The notes under the pieces were generated by a model. The model saw nothing but the letters and a program-made list of their open reading frames with translations. It was not told the origin of the DNA and searched no databases. From Sphingomonas sp. PP-F2F-G114-C0414 (lineage in GTDB: Bacteria > Pseudomonadota > Alphaproteobacteria > Sphingomonadales > Sphingomonadaceae): a DNA stretch of 64,000 nucleotides. The stretch covers positions 310,001 through 374,000 of the forward strand of contig NZ_RCWT01000009.1 in the NCBI RefSeq assembly GCF_003688595.1. Direction: 5' to 3'. The translations under genes were made by a program, and so were the position numbers. How positions within the stretch are numbered: the first letter of the stretch is position 1; each line of letters starts with the position of its first letter. Below are positions 25,936-35,069 of this stretch, one piece after another.

Positions 25936-25960
25936 GGTGCGTGCACGATTGAGGGAAATA

Positions 25961-26064
25961 CCACCCCGGCGAAGGCCGGGGCCCAATTGGAAAGGTGGCA
26001 GTAACGAGGGGCTGTCCACCGTTAGCAGCCTTCCCCAATTGGGCCCCGGCCTTCGCCGGGGTGG
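25961..26064. repeat. REPIN-like inverted repeat, family A (copy 2)
   Basis: 104 bp. Arms are CCACCCCGGCGAAGGCCGGG plus GCCCAATTGG and the exact inverse. The centre contains the GTAACG motif shared with other copies. It lies after the VOC gene and 37 bases before repeat B2. Confidence 0.92.
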
Positions 26065-26100
26065 TTGGATAGGGGGGCCGGCGTTACGCTTCTCTCTCGT

Positions 26101-26155
26101 TGTTCTACCGCGAAGGCGGGAGCCCAGTCTGGGTCCCCGCCTTCGCGGGGAAACA
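26101..26155. repeat. 55-bp inverted repeat, family B (copy 2)
   Basis: TGTTCTACCGCGAAGGCGGG, centre AGCCCAGTCTGGG, and an inverse right arm ending GGGGAAACA. Same length as copies 1 and 3. It sits between the VOC gene and the convergent hydrolase gene. Confidence 0.88.
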
Positions 26156-26209
26156 GGCTTACTCGCTCGAAGAGAATACCTGCCGAATAGCTCCGGGGTG
26201 ACGGGAAAT

Positions 26210-27382
26210 TTAGCGCAGAGCCCGAACCGTCGGCGTATCGAGACACTTGAGCAACGCCGCCCGCGGCATAGGCGTAACCGCCGCCGGCTTCACATACCCC
26301 GCAACCTCCGTCGGCCGCCCGATCGCCACGGGCGCGAACCCAGTCTGCCCCGTACACCGCATCGCCGCCGCCAGCAGTTTCGGCGGCGTATCATACCCCT
26401 CGAACGACAGCCGGAACGTCCCCCAGTGAATCGGGATCGCGTGCGCCGCGCCGAGCCGGCGATAGACCTCGACCGCGTCGACCGGTCCGATATGGCTGCC
26501 CGACTCCATCTGCCCGTCGACGAACCGGAACGCACCGACCGGGATCAGCGCCAGCCGAACCGGCCCGAGCGCCGCCGCTTCGACCGGCCACCGGCCGTCG
26601 CCCATCCCGGTATCGCCCGCAAAGAACACGTTCCCGCCCGGCAGCGTCACGACGAAACTCGACCACAAGGCGCGGTTGCGATCGGTGAACCAGCGGCTGC
26701 CCCAATGATGGTTTCGCGTCACGGTGACGGAAACGCCGGGCTTGATCGCCACTCGCTGCCCCCAGTCGAGCGCGGTCGCCTCCGCACCGGTCTGGCCGAT
26801 CACGCTGTCGTTGCCCAAACTCGTGACGATCCGCGGCCGATCGCGCTCCCACAGCCGCTGCAGCGTCGCCTTGTCGAGATGATCGTAGTGATTGTGGCTG
26901 ACCAGCACGACGTCGATCTTCGGCAGCGCATCGAACGCGATCCCCGGCTCGGCGACACGACGCGGGCCCGTGCCCAGCGGCCCGGCCTTCTCCGCCCAGA
27001 CCGGATCGGTGAGGATGTTGAGCCCCTGCGTCTGGATCAGCACGCTCGCATGGCCGACCCACGTCACGACCATCCGCTCGCCCTCGACGCGGGCGGGCGG
27101 AGCGATGCGGTTCACTGCGACCGATTTCGGCCACGCAGGCCGCCCATCGCTGCCCGTGAAATAGCGCCAGAAGAAGCTCGCGCGACCGCCACCGGCCGGC
27201 TGGATCTGCTGCGTGTCGGCGTCGTTGTCGGGATTGGCGAAGTGCGCGCCATCGAAATGGCCGGTCGCTGGTCCGCGGTAGTAGATGCGGTCGAGGAAGC
27301 GTGGGACGATCGTCACCGCCAGCGCGACGACCACGACCGCCAGCAGTACGACGCCTCCGACGATCTTCAACACCAGACGCAC
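26210..27382 (-). CDS. Membrane-anchored metallo-beta-lactamase-fold hydrolase
   Basis: 390 residues. An N-terminal membrane segment (about 5-28, LKIVGGVVLLAVVVVALAV) anchors a UlaG/NAPE-PLD-like domain. Metal ligands are in VVLVSHNHYDHLDKATL (HxHxDH). Further ligands are in RNHHWGSRWF, FFAGDTGMGDG and AIPIHWGTFRLSFE. The family includes phospholipase-D-type and lactonase enzymes, so a lipid or phosphodiester substrate in the periplasm is possible. It converges with the VOC gene across repeats A2 and B2 and diverges from the amidase gene. Confidence 0.9.
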   Translation of the reverse strand: MRLVLKIVGGVVLLAVVVVALAVTIVPRFLDRIYYRGPATGHFDGAHFANPDNDADTQQIQPAGGGRASFFWRYFTGSDGRPAWPKSVAVNRIAPPARVEGERMVVTWVGHASVLIQTQGLNILTDPVWAEKAGPLGTGPRRVAEPGIAFDALPKIDVVLVSHNHYDHLDKATLQRLWERDRPRIVTSLGNDSVIGQTGAEATALDWGQRVAIKPGVSVTVTRNHHWGSRWFTDRNRALWSSFVVTLPGGNVFFAGDTGMGDGRWPVEAAALGPVRLALIPVGAFRFVDGQMESGSHIGPVDAVEVYRRLGAAHAIPIHWGTFRLSFEGYDTPPKLLAAAMRCTGQTGFAPVAIGRPTEVAGYVKPAAVTPMPRAALLKCLDTPTVRALR

Positions 27383-27492
27383 GCCATTCCCCTATCCGTT
27401 GCTGGTCCGTAACGCATCGTGTCGAGCATCGTTCAGACCGCTTGGCGCAGGCCCGCAACCCCGATAGCCTCGCGCCAAAGGGGATTCGCAAA

Positions 27493-29073
27493 ATGCGTAA
27501 GTTTATCATCGGGCTATTGCTCGCAACCGCCGTTCCAGCCGTCGCGAGCGCAAAGACGGTCGCGGTCGAGGAACAGTCGATCGACCAGCTCCAGGCGGCT
27601 ATGAAGTCCGGCAAGGCGAGCAGCGTCGACCTCGTCCGCGCCTATCTCGCACGGATCGCGGCCATGGACCGCAAGGGCCCCACTCTCCGCGCCGTCATCG
27701 CGCTCAACCCCGACGCGCTGGCGCAGGCCAGGGCGCTCGACGTCGAACGCAAGGCCGGGCGCATCCGTGGGCCCCTCCACGGCGTGCCGGTGCTGATCAA
27801 GGACAATGTCGAGACCGCCGATGCGATGCCGACGACGGCCGGCAGCCTCGCGCTGAAGGACAATCTCACACGTCGCGATGCGCCCGTGGTCGCGCAACTC
27901 CGCGCGGCGGGGGCGGTGATCCTGGGGAAGACCAACCTCAGCGAATGGGCGAACATCCGCTCAACCCGGTCGATGAGCGGCTGGAGTGCGGTCGGCGGCT
28001 TGGTCAAGAATCCCTACGCGCTCGACCGGACCGCGTGTGGATCGTCGAGCGGCTCGGGCGCGGCGATCGCGGCGAGCTTCGCGGCGGCGGCGATCGGCAC
28101 GGAGACCGATGGCTCGGTGGTGTGTCCGTCGTCGCTCAACGGGCTGGTCGGGTTGAAGCCGACGCTGGGCCTCGTGAGCCGCACGCATGTCGTGCCGATC
28201 AGCCACAGCCAGGATACGCCGGGGCCGATGGCGCGGAGTGTGCGCGACGTCGCGACGCTGTTCTCGGCGATGATCGCGGCCGATCCTGCCGATGCCGCGA
28301 CCGCGGGGGCAGGGGCTTACAAGCGCGACTATGCGGCCGGGCTGTCGACCAGCGCGCTGTCGGGTCTGCGCATCGGCGTGATCCGGCCCGAGATGACCGC
28401 GGACCTTGCCGCGAAATACCAGGCCTCGCTCGATGTGCTCAAGGCGGCGGGCGCGGTGCTGGTCGAGGTCAAGCAGCCCAAGCTCGATGGGCTCGGCGAG
28501 GCGGAACTCGTCGTGCTCCAGACCGAGTTGAAGGCCGATCTCGACACTTATCTCGCGACCACGCCAGCGGCGGTCGGCACGCGGACGCTCGATCAGGTCA
28601 TCGCGTTCAACACCGCCAACGCAGGCACCGAAATGCCCTTCTTCGCGCAGGAGACGTTCGAGGCTGCGGCGAAGACCAAGGGGTTGAACGATCCGGCGTA
28701 CAAGGCAGCGCGCGCGAAATCGCTGCGGCTGGCGGGCGCGGAGGGGATCGATGCGATGCTCAAGGCGGCGGGCGCGAGCGTCCTGGTCGAGCCGACCTAC
28801 GGCCCCGCGTGGCTGAGCGAGCCTGTGTACGGCGATCAATACGGTGGCCCGAGTTCGAGCGGACTGCCGGCGGTGGCGGGCTATCCGAACCTGACCGTGC
28901 CGATGGGGCTGGTCCGCGGACTGCCCGTCGGGCTGTCGTTCATCGCGACGAAGTATGGCGACGCAGCGGTTCTCGGTGCCGGCTATGCGTATGAGCAGAA
29001 AGCGAAGACGCGGGTCGCGCCACGGTATCTTCCGACCGCCGATGTCGGTCCGGGCCTTGATGCTGCTCGCTAG
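27493..29073 (+). CDS. Exported amidase (amidase signature family)
   Basis: 526 residues with a signal peptide (MRKFIIGLLLATAVPAVASA). The Ser-Ser-Lys triad is visible: the lysine in GVPVLIKDNVETAD, the serines in CGSSSGSGAAIAASF and GTETDGSVVCPSSLNG. These enzymes hydrolyse amide bonds, and exported homologues are common in sphingomonads. The substrate is unknown. AAAGGGG lies about 9 bases before the ATG at 27493. The gene is alone; a family C repeat follows the stop. Confidence 0.93.
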   Translation: MRKFIIGLLLATAVPAVASAKTVAVEEQSIDQLQAAMKSGKASSVDLVRAYLARIAAMDRKGPTLRAVIALNPDALAQARALDVERKAGRIRGPLHGVPVLIKDNVETADAMPTTAGSLALKDNLTRRDAPVVAQLRAAGAVILGKTNLSEWANIRSTRSMSGWSAVGGLVKNPYALDRTACGSSSGSGAAIAASFAAAAIGTETDGSVVCPSSLNGLVGLKPTLGLVSRTHVVPISHSQDTPGPMARSVRDVATLFSAMIAADPADAATAGAGAYKRDYAAGLSTSALSGLRIGVIRPEMTADLAAKYQASLDVLKAAGAVLVEVKQPKLDGLGEAELVVLQTELKADLDTYLATTPAAVGTRTLDQVIAFNTANAGTEMPFFAQETFEAAAKTKGLNDPAYKAARAKSLRLAGAEGIDAMLKAAGASVLVEPTYGPAWLSEPVYGDQYGGPSSSGLPAVAGYPNLTVPMGLVRGLPVGLSFIATKYGDAAVLGAGYAYEQKAKTRVAPRYLPTADVGPGLDAAR

Positions 29074-29123
29074 TATGACCCGGCCGGTCTGCTGGCAACC
29101 AGACCGCGATGCCCCATACGTCC

Positions 29124-29205
29124 CGTCATCCTGACGAAAGCCAGGATCCAGAGCCAGGAGCTCCGTACTGCGTGACCCTGGATCCTGACTTTCGTCAGGA
29201 TGACG
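29124..29205. repeat. Inverted repeat, family C (copy 3)
   Basis: 82 bp, with left arm CGTCATCCTGACGAAAGCCA and right arm ACTTTCGTCAGGATGACG. It is 50 bases after the amidase stop and before a convergent gene. Confidence 0.9.
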
Positions 29206-29245
29206 GTGGATGGGACGATGTGCCCCGGAGGGGGTGGGGGAGGCG

Positions 29246-29635
29246 TCAGTCAGCCCGCTTCGCGAAATTCCACTGCCAGAGCATCAGCAGCGGCACGACG
29301 ACCGTCTCCATCGCCAGCCCGAGCACGTGGCCCTGCGACGGCACGCCCACCGCCAGCAGCGAAATCCCGCGCGACAGTCCGCCGATGAAGATCAGCCCGC
29401 CAAGCAGCCGAAACCGCGGCCCCTTGCGCTCGATCGCCGGAATGCAGCTCAAAAACCCCAACCCGGTCGCAAAAAAGATCCCCGAGATATACCGGAAATG
29501 GCTGTCCAGATCGCGCGGCACATCGCTCAGATGCCCGAACGGGGCCGGCCCGTGCAGCACGCCTTGGCCGCCGACGATCAGCGGCAACAGGCACGCGACC
29601 GCGATCACCGCCTGCAATATGCGTTTCTCGATCAC
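29246..29635 (-). CDS. DUF4345 membrane protein
   Basis: 129 residues with about four membrane segments (ILQAVIAVACLLPLIVGG, YISGIFFATGLGFLSCIP, LLGGLIFIGGLSRGISLLA, VLGLAMETVVVPLLMLW). The HFRYISGIFFATGL region matches DUF4345. The function is unknown. The start is GTG at 29635, overlapping the stop of the upstream DUF2721 gene (GTGA), so the two genes are coupled. Confidence 0.78.
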   Translation of the reverse strand: MIEKRILQAVIAVACLLPLIVGGQGVLHGPAPFGHLSDVPRDLDSHFRYISGIFFATGLGFLSCIPAIERKGPRFRLLGGLIFIGGLSRGISLLAVGVPSQGHVLGLAMETVVVPLLMLWQWNFAKRAD

Positions 29636-30102
29636 AACAGGTCCTTCAGCAATTCAGGCCGGATCCGGAAGGCTCTCAACGACATTCTGACCTCGAAGAT
29701 GAAGGAGACCAAGGCCGCGATCAGCAGGATCATCGCGAGAATGAAACAGAGCGCGACCGCCGTACCGAAATGAAGCTTGGCGAGTTCGGCGATGAACAGC
29801 AGCGCGATCAGCACGCAGGTCATGATCGCGCTTGACACCGCCAGGAACAGCGCCGCGTTGATGATCGTCATCCGACGGTCGAGCAACCGCAGTTCCCAGC
29901 CGTAGCGGGTCCGATCGGCGGCCGAGAAATTGGGGTGCAGCTGCTCCAGTTTTCGCGCGCGGTCGATCACGCGGGACAGCCGCCCGGCCAGCACGTTGAG
30001 CAACTGGCCGATGCCCGCGAGCATGAACACGGGCGCGAGCGAGAGCTGGATCGTCTGGGCGATGGTCGAAATGGCGGGGATCGTCGGCATGACGGCCACC
30101 AT
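29632..30102 (-). CDS. DUF2721 membrane protein
   Basis: 156 residues from the ATG at 30102, or 152 from 30090; neither has a clear ribosome site. An N-terminal amphipathic or membrane part (IAQTIQLSLAPVFMLAGIGQ) is followed by charged RLSRVIDRARKLEQL and two further membrane segments (TIINAALFLAVSSAIMTCVL and AVALCFILAMILLIAALVSF). This matches DUF2721, of unknown function. It is co-transcribed with the DUF4345 gene through a 4-base overlap. Confidence 0.75.
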   Translation of the reverse strand: MVAVMPTIPAISTIAQTIQLSLAPVFMLAGIGQLLNVLAGRLSRVIDRARKLEQLHPNFSAADRTRYGWELRLLDRRMTIINAALFLAVSSAIMTCVLIALLFIAELAKLHFGTAVALCFILAMILLIAALVSFIFEVRMSLRAFRIRPELLKDLL

Positions 30103-30183
30103 GCTGGGGAACGTCGCCGATTGCAAAAGGGCCGGCCGCAAAAGAGCATGCAATCGTAACCTTCTCCGCGGTATCGACGGCGA

Positions 30184-31281
30184 ATGTCCAAGCCGATGCT
30201 TCTGGCCGACTTCGTCCGGCTGCCGCCGATCGTGCGCAGCGACGTGGTCGAGGGGCTGGCCGCCGCGATCGACAGCGTGGCGGAACGAGGCGCGCCGAGC
30301 CATCGCTTCCTCCGCTTCGGCTGGTACGCCGCCGCGCTCGCCGCCTATGGCGGGCAGGCCCGCACGCTGGTCGTCGAACAGGACGATGCGCCGGTGCTGA
30401 CGCTGCCGTTCGTCCCGCGTGGCCCGCCCGCGTTGGGGATCGCGGCGATCCCCGGATGCTACTGGCCGTTCCGCAGCTTCGGCCTCGCGCTCGAACATGG
30501 CGACGCCGCGCTGAAGACCGCGCTGTCGACGCTGTCCGCGCACATCAACGGCCTGCGCATCGGCCCGGTCTATGACGATGATTTCGCCGCCACCGCGCTG
30601 ATCGCCACCGCCCGCGCAAACGGCTGGGTGGTGATCGATCGCCCGATCGGCGAGAGCTGGTCGCTGGATCTCCACCCGGTCGTCGATGGGAAGCCCTGGC
30701 CGCGCCGTTCGACGCAGCGCAAGAACCGCTTCCACGAAAAACATCTTGCCGACCATGGTGCGCTCGAGTGGCGGTTCCTGTCGGGCGGCGATTGGCCTGC
30801 CGCGTTCGAAGCGCTCGGCACGATCGAGGAGAGCAGCTGGATCGCGCATGCAACCGATCGCACGGGCATGAAATTCACGCGCGACGGTCACCTCGCCTTC
30901 TGGCAGGCCGCCGTCGCCGACCCGGTCCTGGCCGCGATGTTCCGCGCGGCGCTGCTCGGCGTCGATGGCAAGCCCGCCGCCTTCTCGTTCGACATCGACA
31001 CCGGCGACCTGTTGTATGCGATCGCGAACAGCTATGATCCGCGCTTCGCCAAGCATTCGCCCGGCAAGCTTCTCTACTGGCGCAATATCGCCGCCGCGCT
31101 CGCGCATGGCACGCGCCGGATCGATTGGGGGGCGGGCGACAGCGGCTACAAGCGCGTGATCGGCGCGCGGGTCGACGCCCCGATCCGCGACTGGCTGCTG
31201 CTCAGGCCGGGGTTACCCTCGCTCGCCGGTCGCGCGTTCGGTTGGCTCTGGCGCCGCAGCGGGCATCACACCCGCAGCTAG
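30184..31281 (+). CDS. GNAT/FemAB-like acyltransferase (BioF2-like, CelD family)
   Basis: 365 residues. A first GNAT-like half (AARTLVVEQDDAPVLTLPF) is followed by a second that matches the Acetyltransf_6 pattern: QRKNRFHEKHLADHGALEWR, FLSGGDWPAAFEALGTIEE, GKPAAFSFDIDTGDLLYAIA, YDPRFAKHSPGKLLYWRNI, IDWGAGDSGYKRVIGA. Homologues are encoded in exopolysaccharide and cellulose loci and probably acylate sugars or transfer amino acids. The substrate is unknown, since no polysaccharide genes are nearby. It ends 12 bases from the convergent trmB stop. Confidence 0.82.
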   Translation: MSKPMLLADFVRLPPIVRSDVVEGLAAAIDSVAERGAPSHRFLRFGWYAAALAAYGGQARTLVVEQDDAPVLTLPFVPRGPPALGIAAIPGCYWPFRSFGLALEHGDAALKTALSTLSAHINGLRIGPVYDDDFAATALIATARANGWVVIDRPIGESWSLDLHPVVDGKPWPRRSTQRKNRFHEKHLADHGALEWRFLSGGDWPAAFEALGTIEESSWIAHATDRTGMKFTRDGHLAFWQAAVADPVLAAMFRAALLGVDGKPAAFSFDIDTGDLLYAIANSYDPRFAKHSPGKLLYWRNIAAALAHGTRRIDWGAGDSGYKRVIGARVDAPIRDWLLLRPGLPSLAGRAFGWLWRRSGHHTRS

Positions 31282-31293
31282 CGCCCGCGCGGA

Positions 31294-31974
31294 TCACACC
31301 CGCAGGTAGCGATAATACCAGACCTCGTGCCCCTGCCGCCGCGCTTTCCGCTCGTACCGCGTCTCGGGCCAGTCGTCGGGACGAGTCAGGAAGTCGTGCG
31401 GGGTGTTTGCCTGCCATTCGAAATCGCGGCGGGCGTTCATGATCATCATCGACCACCGGCAATAGGTCGGGTCGTCGGTGCCGAGCCGGAATTCCGCGCC
31501 CGGCTTCAGCTTGGCGGCGATCGTGTCGAGCGGACCGTGATTGACCATGCGGCGCTTGGCGTGGCGTGCCTTCCGCCACGGATCGGGATGGAGCAGGTAC
31601 AACCGATCGAGGCTCGCGTCGGGCAGACGCTCGATCACCTCGAGCGCATCGCCCATGTGCAACCGCACGTTGGTCAGTTCGCCATCGCGGATGTGCGCGA
31701 GCGCGCCGACGACACCGTTGAGAAACGGCTCGCAGCCGATGAACCCGACCTCCGGGTTCATCGCGGCCTGTCCCGCCAGATGCTCGCCCGCACCGAAGCC
31801 GATCTCGACATGGAGGGGGCGATCGTCCCCGAACAGCGTCATCGCGTCGATCAGCCCTTCTTCGGGCACCGACAGGTCGGCGAGCGTTTCCTCGACGAGC
31901 GCGGCCTGGCCGAGACGCAGCTTGTGGCCCTGGCGACGGCCATAGAGGCGGCGGATAACAGAAGGATCGTTCAT
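31294..31974 (-). CDS. trmB: tRNA (guanine-46-N7)-methyltransferase
   Basis: 226 residues from the ATG at 31974. It makes m7G46 in the tRNA variable loop using S-adenosylmethionine. The SAM-binding motif is HVEIGFGAGEHLAGQA. LYLLHPDPWRKARHAKRRMV is the family signature (PDPW..KRH.KRR). The C-terminal TDDPTYCRWSM and ETRYERKARRQGHEVWYYRY are typical. In many alphaproteobacteria trmB follows metK on the same strand. Here it has the same orientation, but four plus-strand genes separate the two. Confidence 0.95.
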   Translation of the reverse strand: MNDPSVIRRLYGRRQGHKLRLGQAALVEETLADLSVPEEGLIDAMTLFGDDRPLHVEIGFGAGEHLAGQAAMNPEVGFIGCEPFLNGVVGALAHIRDGELTNVRLHMGDALEVIERLPDASLDRLYLLHPDPWRKARHAKRRMVNHGPLDTIAAKLKPGAEFRLGTDDPTYCRWSMMIMNARRDFEWQANTPHDFLTRPDDWPETRYERKARRQGHEVWYYRYLRV

Positions 31975-32039
31975 CGCCGCGCGCTCTAGCGGGCGATTGC
32001 GCCGGAGCAAAGCATGACGCGAACCGTTGCACGCTCGTA

Positions 32040-32864
32040 ATGGTCGACAACGCTTCTAATCCGCCCGGCGAAGACGTCGAGAACCTCAAGGCCGCCGATG
32101 CGCAGGACCTGCACAAGGCCGTGCGCGAGGCGGGCGAGGAGGAACTCGACCGCCCGGTGTCGTCGCTGTTCTTTTCGGGGCTTGCCGCGGGCATGGCGAT
32201 CTCCAGTTCGCTGATCGCAGAGGGGGCGCTGCATCAGGCACTGCCGGACACGCCGTGGCGGACGATCATCGTGTCGCTCGGCTATCCGATCGGCTTTCTG
32301 GTCGTGATCCTAGGGCGGATGCAGTTGTTCACCGAGAGCACGATCAGCGCGATGCTGCCCCTGGTGACGAAGCCATCAGGCTGGGCGCTGAAGCGGACGC
32401 TGCGGCTGTGGGGCGTGGTGCTCCTCGCCAATCTGATCGGGACGGCGATTACCGGCGGTGCGATCGCGGCGGGGGTGCTCGGCAACAGCGAATTGCGCGG
32501 GGCGATGATCGAGGTATCGATGCGGATCACCGAGCTTTCGGCCTGGGCGACGTTCGTCAACGCGATTCCTGCCGGGTTCATGATCGCGATCCTCGCCTGG
32601 TCGCTGCCCAACGCGCGGCAACAGGCGTTCATGGTGATCTTCGCGATTACCTATGTCGTGGCGATCGGCGGGTTCAGCCATTCGATCGTCGGCTCGGACG
32701 AGGCCTTCCTGTTGCTGTTCTCCGGGCACACCGGCGTCTGGCAGGCGTTGGGCGCATTGATCCTGCCCGCGGTGCTCGGCAACTTGCTGGGCGGTGCGGG
32801 GTTGTTCGCCTTGCTCGCGCATGCACAGGTGCGCGGCGAGATGGACGGACAGGGCGAAAACTGA
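32040..32864 (+). CDS. Formate/nitrite transporter-family protein (YfdC-like)
   Basis: 274 residues. A charged N-terminal tail (about 45 residues) is followed by six membrane segments of the FNT fold: SLFFSGLAAGMAISSSLIAE, TIIVSLGYPIGFLVVILGRM, FTEST, and later GFSHSIVGSDEAFLLLFSG. YfdC-like FNT proteins move small monocarboxylates or anions; the substrate is unknown. The stop overlaps the start of the PAP2 gene (TGATG), so they form an operon. Confidence 0.88.
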   Translation: MVDNASNPPGEDVENLKAADAQDLHKAVREAGEEELDRPVSSLFFSGLAAGMAISSSLIAEGALHQALPDTPWRTIIVSLGYPIGFLVVILGRMQLFTESTISAMLPLVTKPSGWALKRTLRLWGVVLLANLIGTAITGGAIAAGVLGNSELRGAMIEVSMRITELSAWATFVNAIPAGFMIAILAWSLPNARQQAFMVIFAITYVVAIGGFSHSIVGSDEAFLLLFSGHTGVWQALGALILPAVLGNLLGGAGLFALLAHAQVRGEMDGQGEN

Positions 32865-33496
32865 TGGGCAAAACCAAGCAAGCCGCAAAGGCCGTCGAGA
32901 AGGCGGACCGAGACGCGACGCACAAAGCCGCCGAGCACCGCGATCAACCGCTGGTCAAGGCGACTGGATTCCTCGCCGAGATCGGCGACCAGCCGCAACT
33001 CGTGGCGACCTCGATCGGCACGGTCGTGATCGGCCTGATCGCGCGCAGGCCGGACGTGATCCGCGGCGGCGTGCGGATGCTGGCGGCGCATGCGGCGGCG
33101 ACCTTCGTCAAGTCGGCGATCAAGGCGTCGGTCGATCGCACACGCCCCGAAAAGGCGATCGAGGACGGCAAGGCGCGGTTCGAACCGGGCAAGAGCGACG
33201 AGCATGAACAGACCTCGTTCCCGTCGGGACATACCGCCGGCGCGGTAGCGGTTGCGCGTGCCGTGGCGCGCGATATCGATGGGGCCGGGACACCCGCCGC
33301 ATTGATCACCGGCGTGGTCGCCGTCGCGCAGCCGATCAATGGGAAGCACTATCTGTCCGACCTCGTCGTCGGCGCGGCCGTCGGCTGGATTGCCGAGGCG
33401 ATGGTCAGCGCGGTGTTCGACCGGGTCGCACCGGTGATCGAAAACGTCGCCGCGGAAAAGCTGCCTTTGCTCGGCGCGCCTGTCGCTAACGCTTGA
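32864..33496 (+). CDS. PAP2-family phosphatase
   Basis: 210 residues. After a Lys-rich N-terminus the three phosphatase motifs are present: KSAIKASVDRTRPEKA (KxxxxxxRP), SFPSGHTAGAVAVARAVA (PSGH), and AQPINGKHYLSDLVVGA. In the last the usual SR is replaced but the H and D are kept. Acid phosphatases of this type dephosphorylate lipid phosphates such as undecaprenyl-PP or phosphatidic acid. It is coupled to the FNT gene by a one-base TGATG overlap. Confidence 0.85.
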   Translation: MGKTKQAAKAVEKADRDATHKAAEHRDQPLVKATGFLAEIGDQPQLVATSIGTVVIGLIARRPDVIRGGVRMLAAHAAATFVKSAIKASVDRTRPEKAIEDGKARFEPGKSDEHEQTSFPSGHTAGAVAVARAVARDIDGAGTPAALITGVVAVAQPINGKHYLSDLVVGAAVGWIAEAMVSAVFDRVAPVIENVAAEKLPLLGAPVANA

Positions 33497-33532
33497 TTAG
33501 CCATACTTTTTTCGCGGATGGCGGCGTTGCGT

Positions 33533-33558
33533 GGAACCGTTACGAGCCCGTGACGGTT
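33533..33558 (+). promoter_or_regulatory. EcfG-type promoter candidate
   Basis: GGAAC at 33533-33537, 17 bases, GGTT at 33555-33558. It ends 29 bases before the start codon at 33588. Same layout as the site before the PRC-barrel gene. Confidence 0.55.
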
Positions 33559-33587
33559 TGCGACCTCAACACCAGAGGGAAGATACC

Positions 33588-33872
33588 ATGAAGAAACTCG
33601 CCATCGCCACGTTGATCGCCGCCATCGCACTCCCGCTCGCAGCCTGCGGCGGCAAGGGCGACGACAAGCTCGGCAGCCAGGTCGAGAAGGCCGCGGACAA
33701 CCGCGCCGATTCGCTCGACGCAGCCGCTGACAACCTCGAGGATCAGGCCAAGGCGGTTCGCAAGGACGGTGAGCGTCAGTCGGACGCGATCGACGATGCC
33801 GATGTTAACGCGCAGGCGATGCCACAGGCGCAGAAGGATGCGCTGGTCAACGGCAGCGAGAAGCTTCGCTGA
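33588..33872 (+). CDS. Small lipoprotein, coiled-coil type
   Basis: 94 residues. The signal MKKLAIATLIAAIALPLAAC has a clear LAAC lipobox. The mature part is strongly charged and helical, with Ala/Asp/Lys heptad-like spacing (QVEKAADNRADSLDAAADNL, EDQAKAVRKDGERQSDAI). It could be an Lpp-like coiled coil or a stress lipoprotein. GAGGGAAG lies upstream of the ATG at 33588. An EcfG-like promoter suggests it belongs to the general stress regulon. Confidence 0.75.
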   Translation: MKKLAIATLIAAIALPLAACGGKGDDKLGSQVEKAADNRADSLDAAADNLEDQAKAVRKDGERQSDAIDDADVNAQAMPQAQKDALVNGSEKLR

Positions 33873-33989
33873 TAGCGCCGGCGCATAGCTGCGCCGAAAG
33901 CTGGGCCGTCCCTTGGTGAAGACCGGGGGGCGGCTTTTATTATAAAGGTGGCGGCGGATCGCGGTGCGGCGCTAGAAAAGGGGTAGGAC

Positions 33990-35069
33990 ATGATCGACAG
34001 GCGTCGGCTGGAAACGGGGGGCTTCATCGTCTTCCTGGTGGCGATCACGGTAGCGTTGTGCGTCGTCGTTTCGACCTTCGCGGTGGCGTTGCTTTGGAGC
34101 GGGCTGGCGGCGATCCTGTTCCAGTCGTTGTACCAGTGGCTGCTCAAACGTTGGCCGGGCCGCCGCAATCTGGCTGCGGCAATGACGCTGTTGATCATCT
34201 TCGTCGCGGTGATCGTGCCGACGCTCATCATCGGCAGCCTGATGATCGACCAGTCCGCCTCGGTCTACGCCAAGCTGCAAAGCGGGCAGATCAACTTCGG
34301 CGCGTATTTCCAGCAGATCCACGACGCGTTGCCGCGCCGGATCCAGGGTGCGCTCGACAAGGCCGGGCTCAACAGCTTCGAACAGGCACAGTCGCGCGTG
34401 TCGACGATCCTCGGCAACAGCGTCCGCTCGATCGCCGGGCAGGCGCTGTCGATCGGGCGCAACGCGGCAGCGTTCGTGCTGTCGTTCGGCATCGGGCTGT
34501 ACGTGACGTTCTTCCTGCTGCGCGACGGCGACAAGGTGGGGCCGGCGATCCGGCGTGCGTTGCCGCTGGAGCATTCGGTGGCGATGACGCTGGTCGACAA
34601 GTTCGTCGCGGTGGTGCGCGCGACGATCAAGGGATCGGTGATCGTCGGTCTCGCGCAGGGCGCACTCGGCGCGGTGACGTTCTGGATCGTCGGGGTGCCG
34701 GCCGCGCTGCTGTGGGGGCTGTTGATGGCGCTGACGTCGCTGCTGCCGGCGTTGGGCCCCGCGCTCGTCTGGGTCCCGGTCGCGGTCTATCTGCTGGCGA
34801 CCGGCGCGATCTGGCAGGGCGTGGTAGTCGTCGTCTCGGGCGTCGTGGTGATCGGTCTGGCCGACAATATCCTGCGCCCGATCCTGGTCGGGCGGGATAC
34901 CGGCATCCCGGATTACATCGTGCTGGTGTCGACGCTCGGCGGGATCGAAGCGGTCGGGATCAGCGGCATCGTCGTCGGTCCGTTGGTCGCGGCGCTGTTC
35001 CTGACGGCGTGGCAGATTTTGACCGAGCAGCGGCATGCTCAGGTTACCGACGCCGTTCGTCCTGAGTAG
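33990..35069 (+). CDS. AI-2E (PerM) family membrane transporter
   Basis: 359 residues with seven or eight membrane segments. Family features are the N-terminal pair (GGFIVFLVAITVALCVVVST), the central soluble loop (about 90-150), SFGIGLYVTFFLLRDGDKVG, and the C-terminal LLMALTSLLPALGPALVWVP and NILRPILVGRDTGIPDYIVL. PerM/TqsA-like proteins export small molecules or ions; AI-2 transport has been shown for few. No luxS is visible. It closes the plus-strand block and is followed by repeats. Confidence 0.9.
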   Translation: MIDRRRLETGGFIVFLVAITVALCVVVSTFAVALLWSGLAAILFQSLYQWLLKRWPGRRNLAAAMTLLIIFVAVIVPTLIIGSLMIDQSASVYAKLQSGQINFGAYFQQIHDALPRRIQGALDKAGLNSFEQAQSRVSTILGNSVRSIAGQALSIGRNAAAFVLSFGIGLYVTFFLLRDGDKVGPAIRRALPLEHSVAMTLVDKFVAVVRATIKGSVIVGLAQGALGAVTFWIVGVPAALLWGLLMALTSLLPALGPALVWVPVAVYLLATGAIWQGVVVVVSGVVVIGLADNILRPILVGRDTGIPDYIVLVSTLGGIEAVGISGIVVGPLVAALFLTAWQILTEQRHAQVTDAVRPE

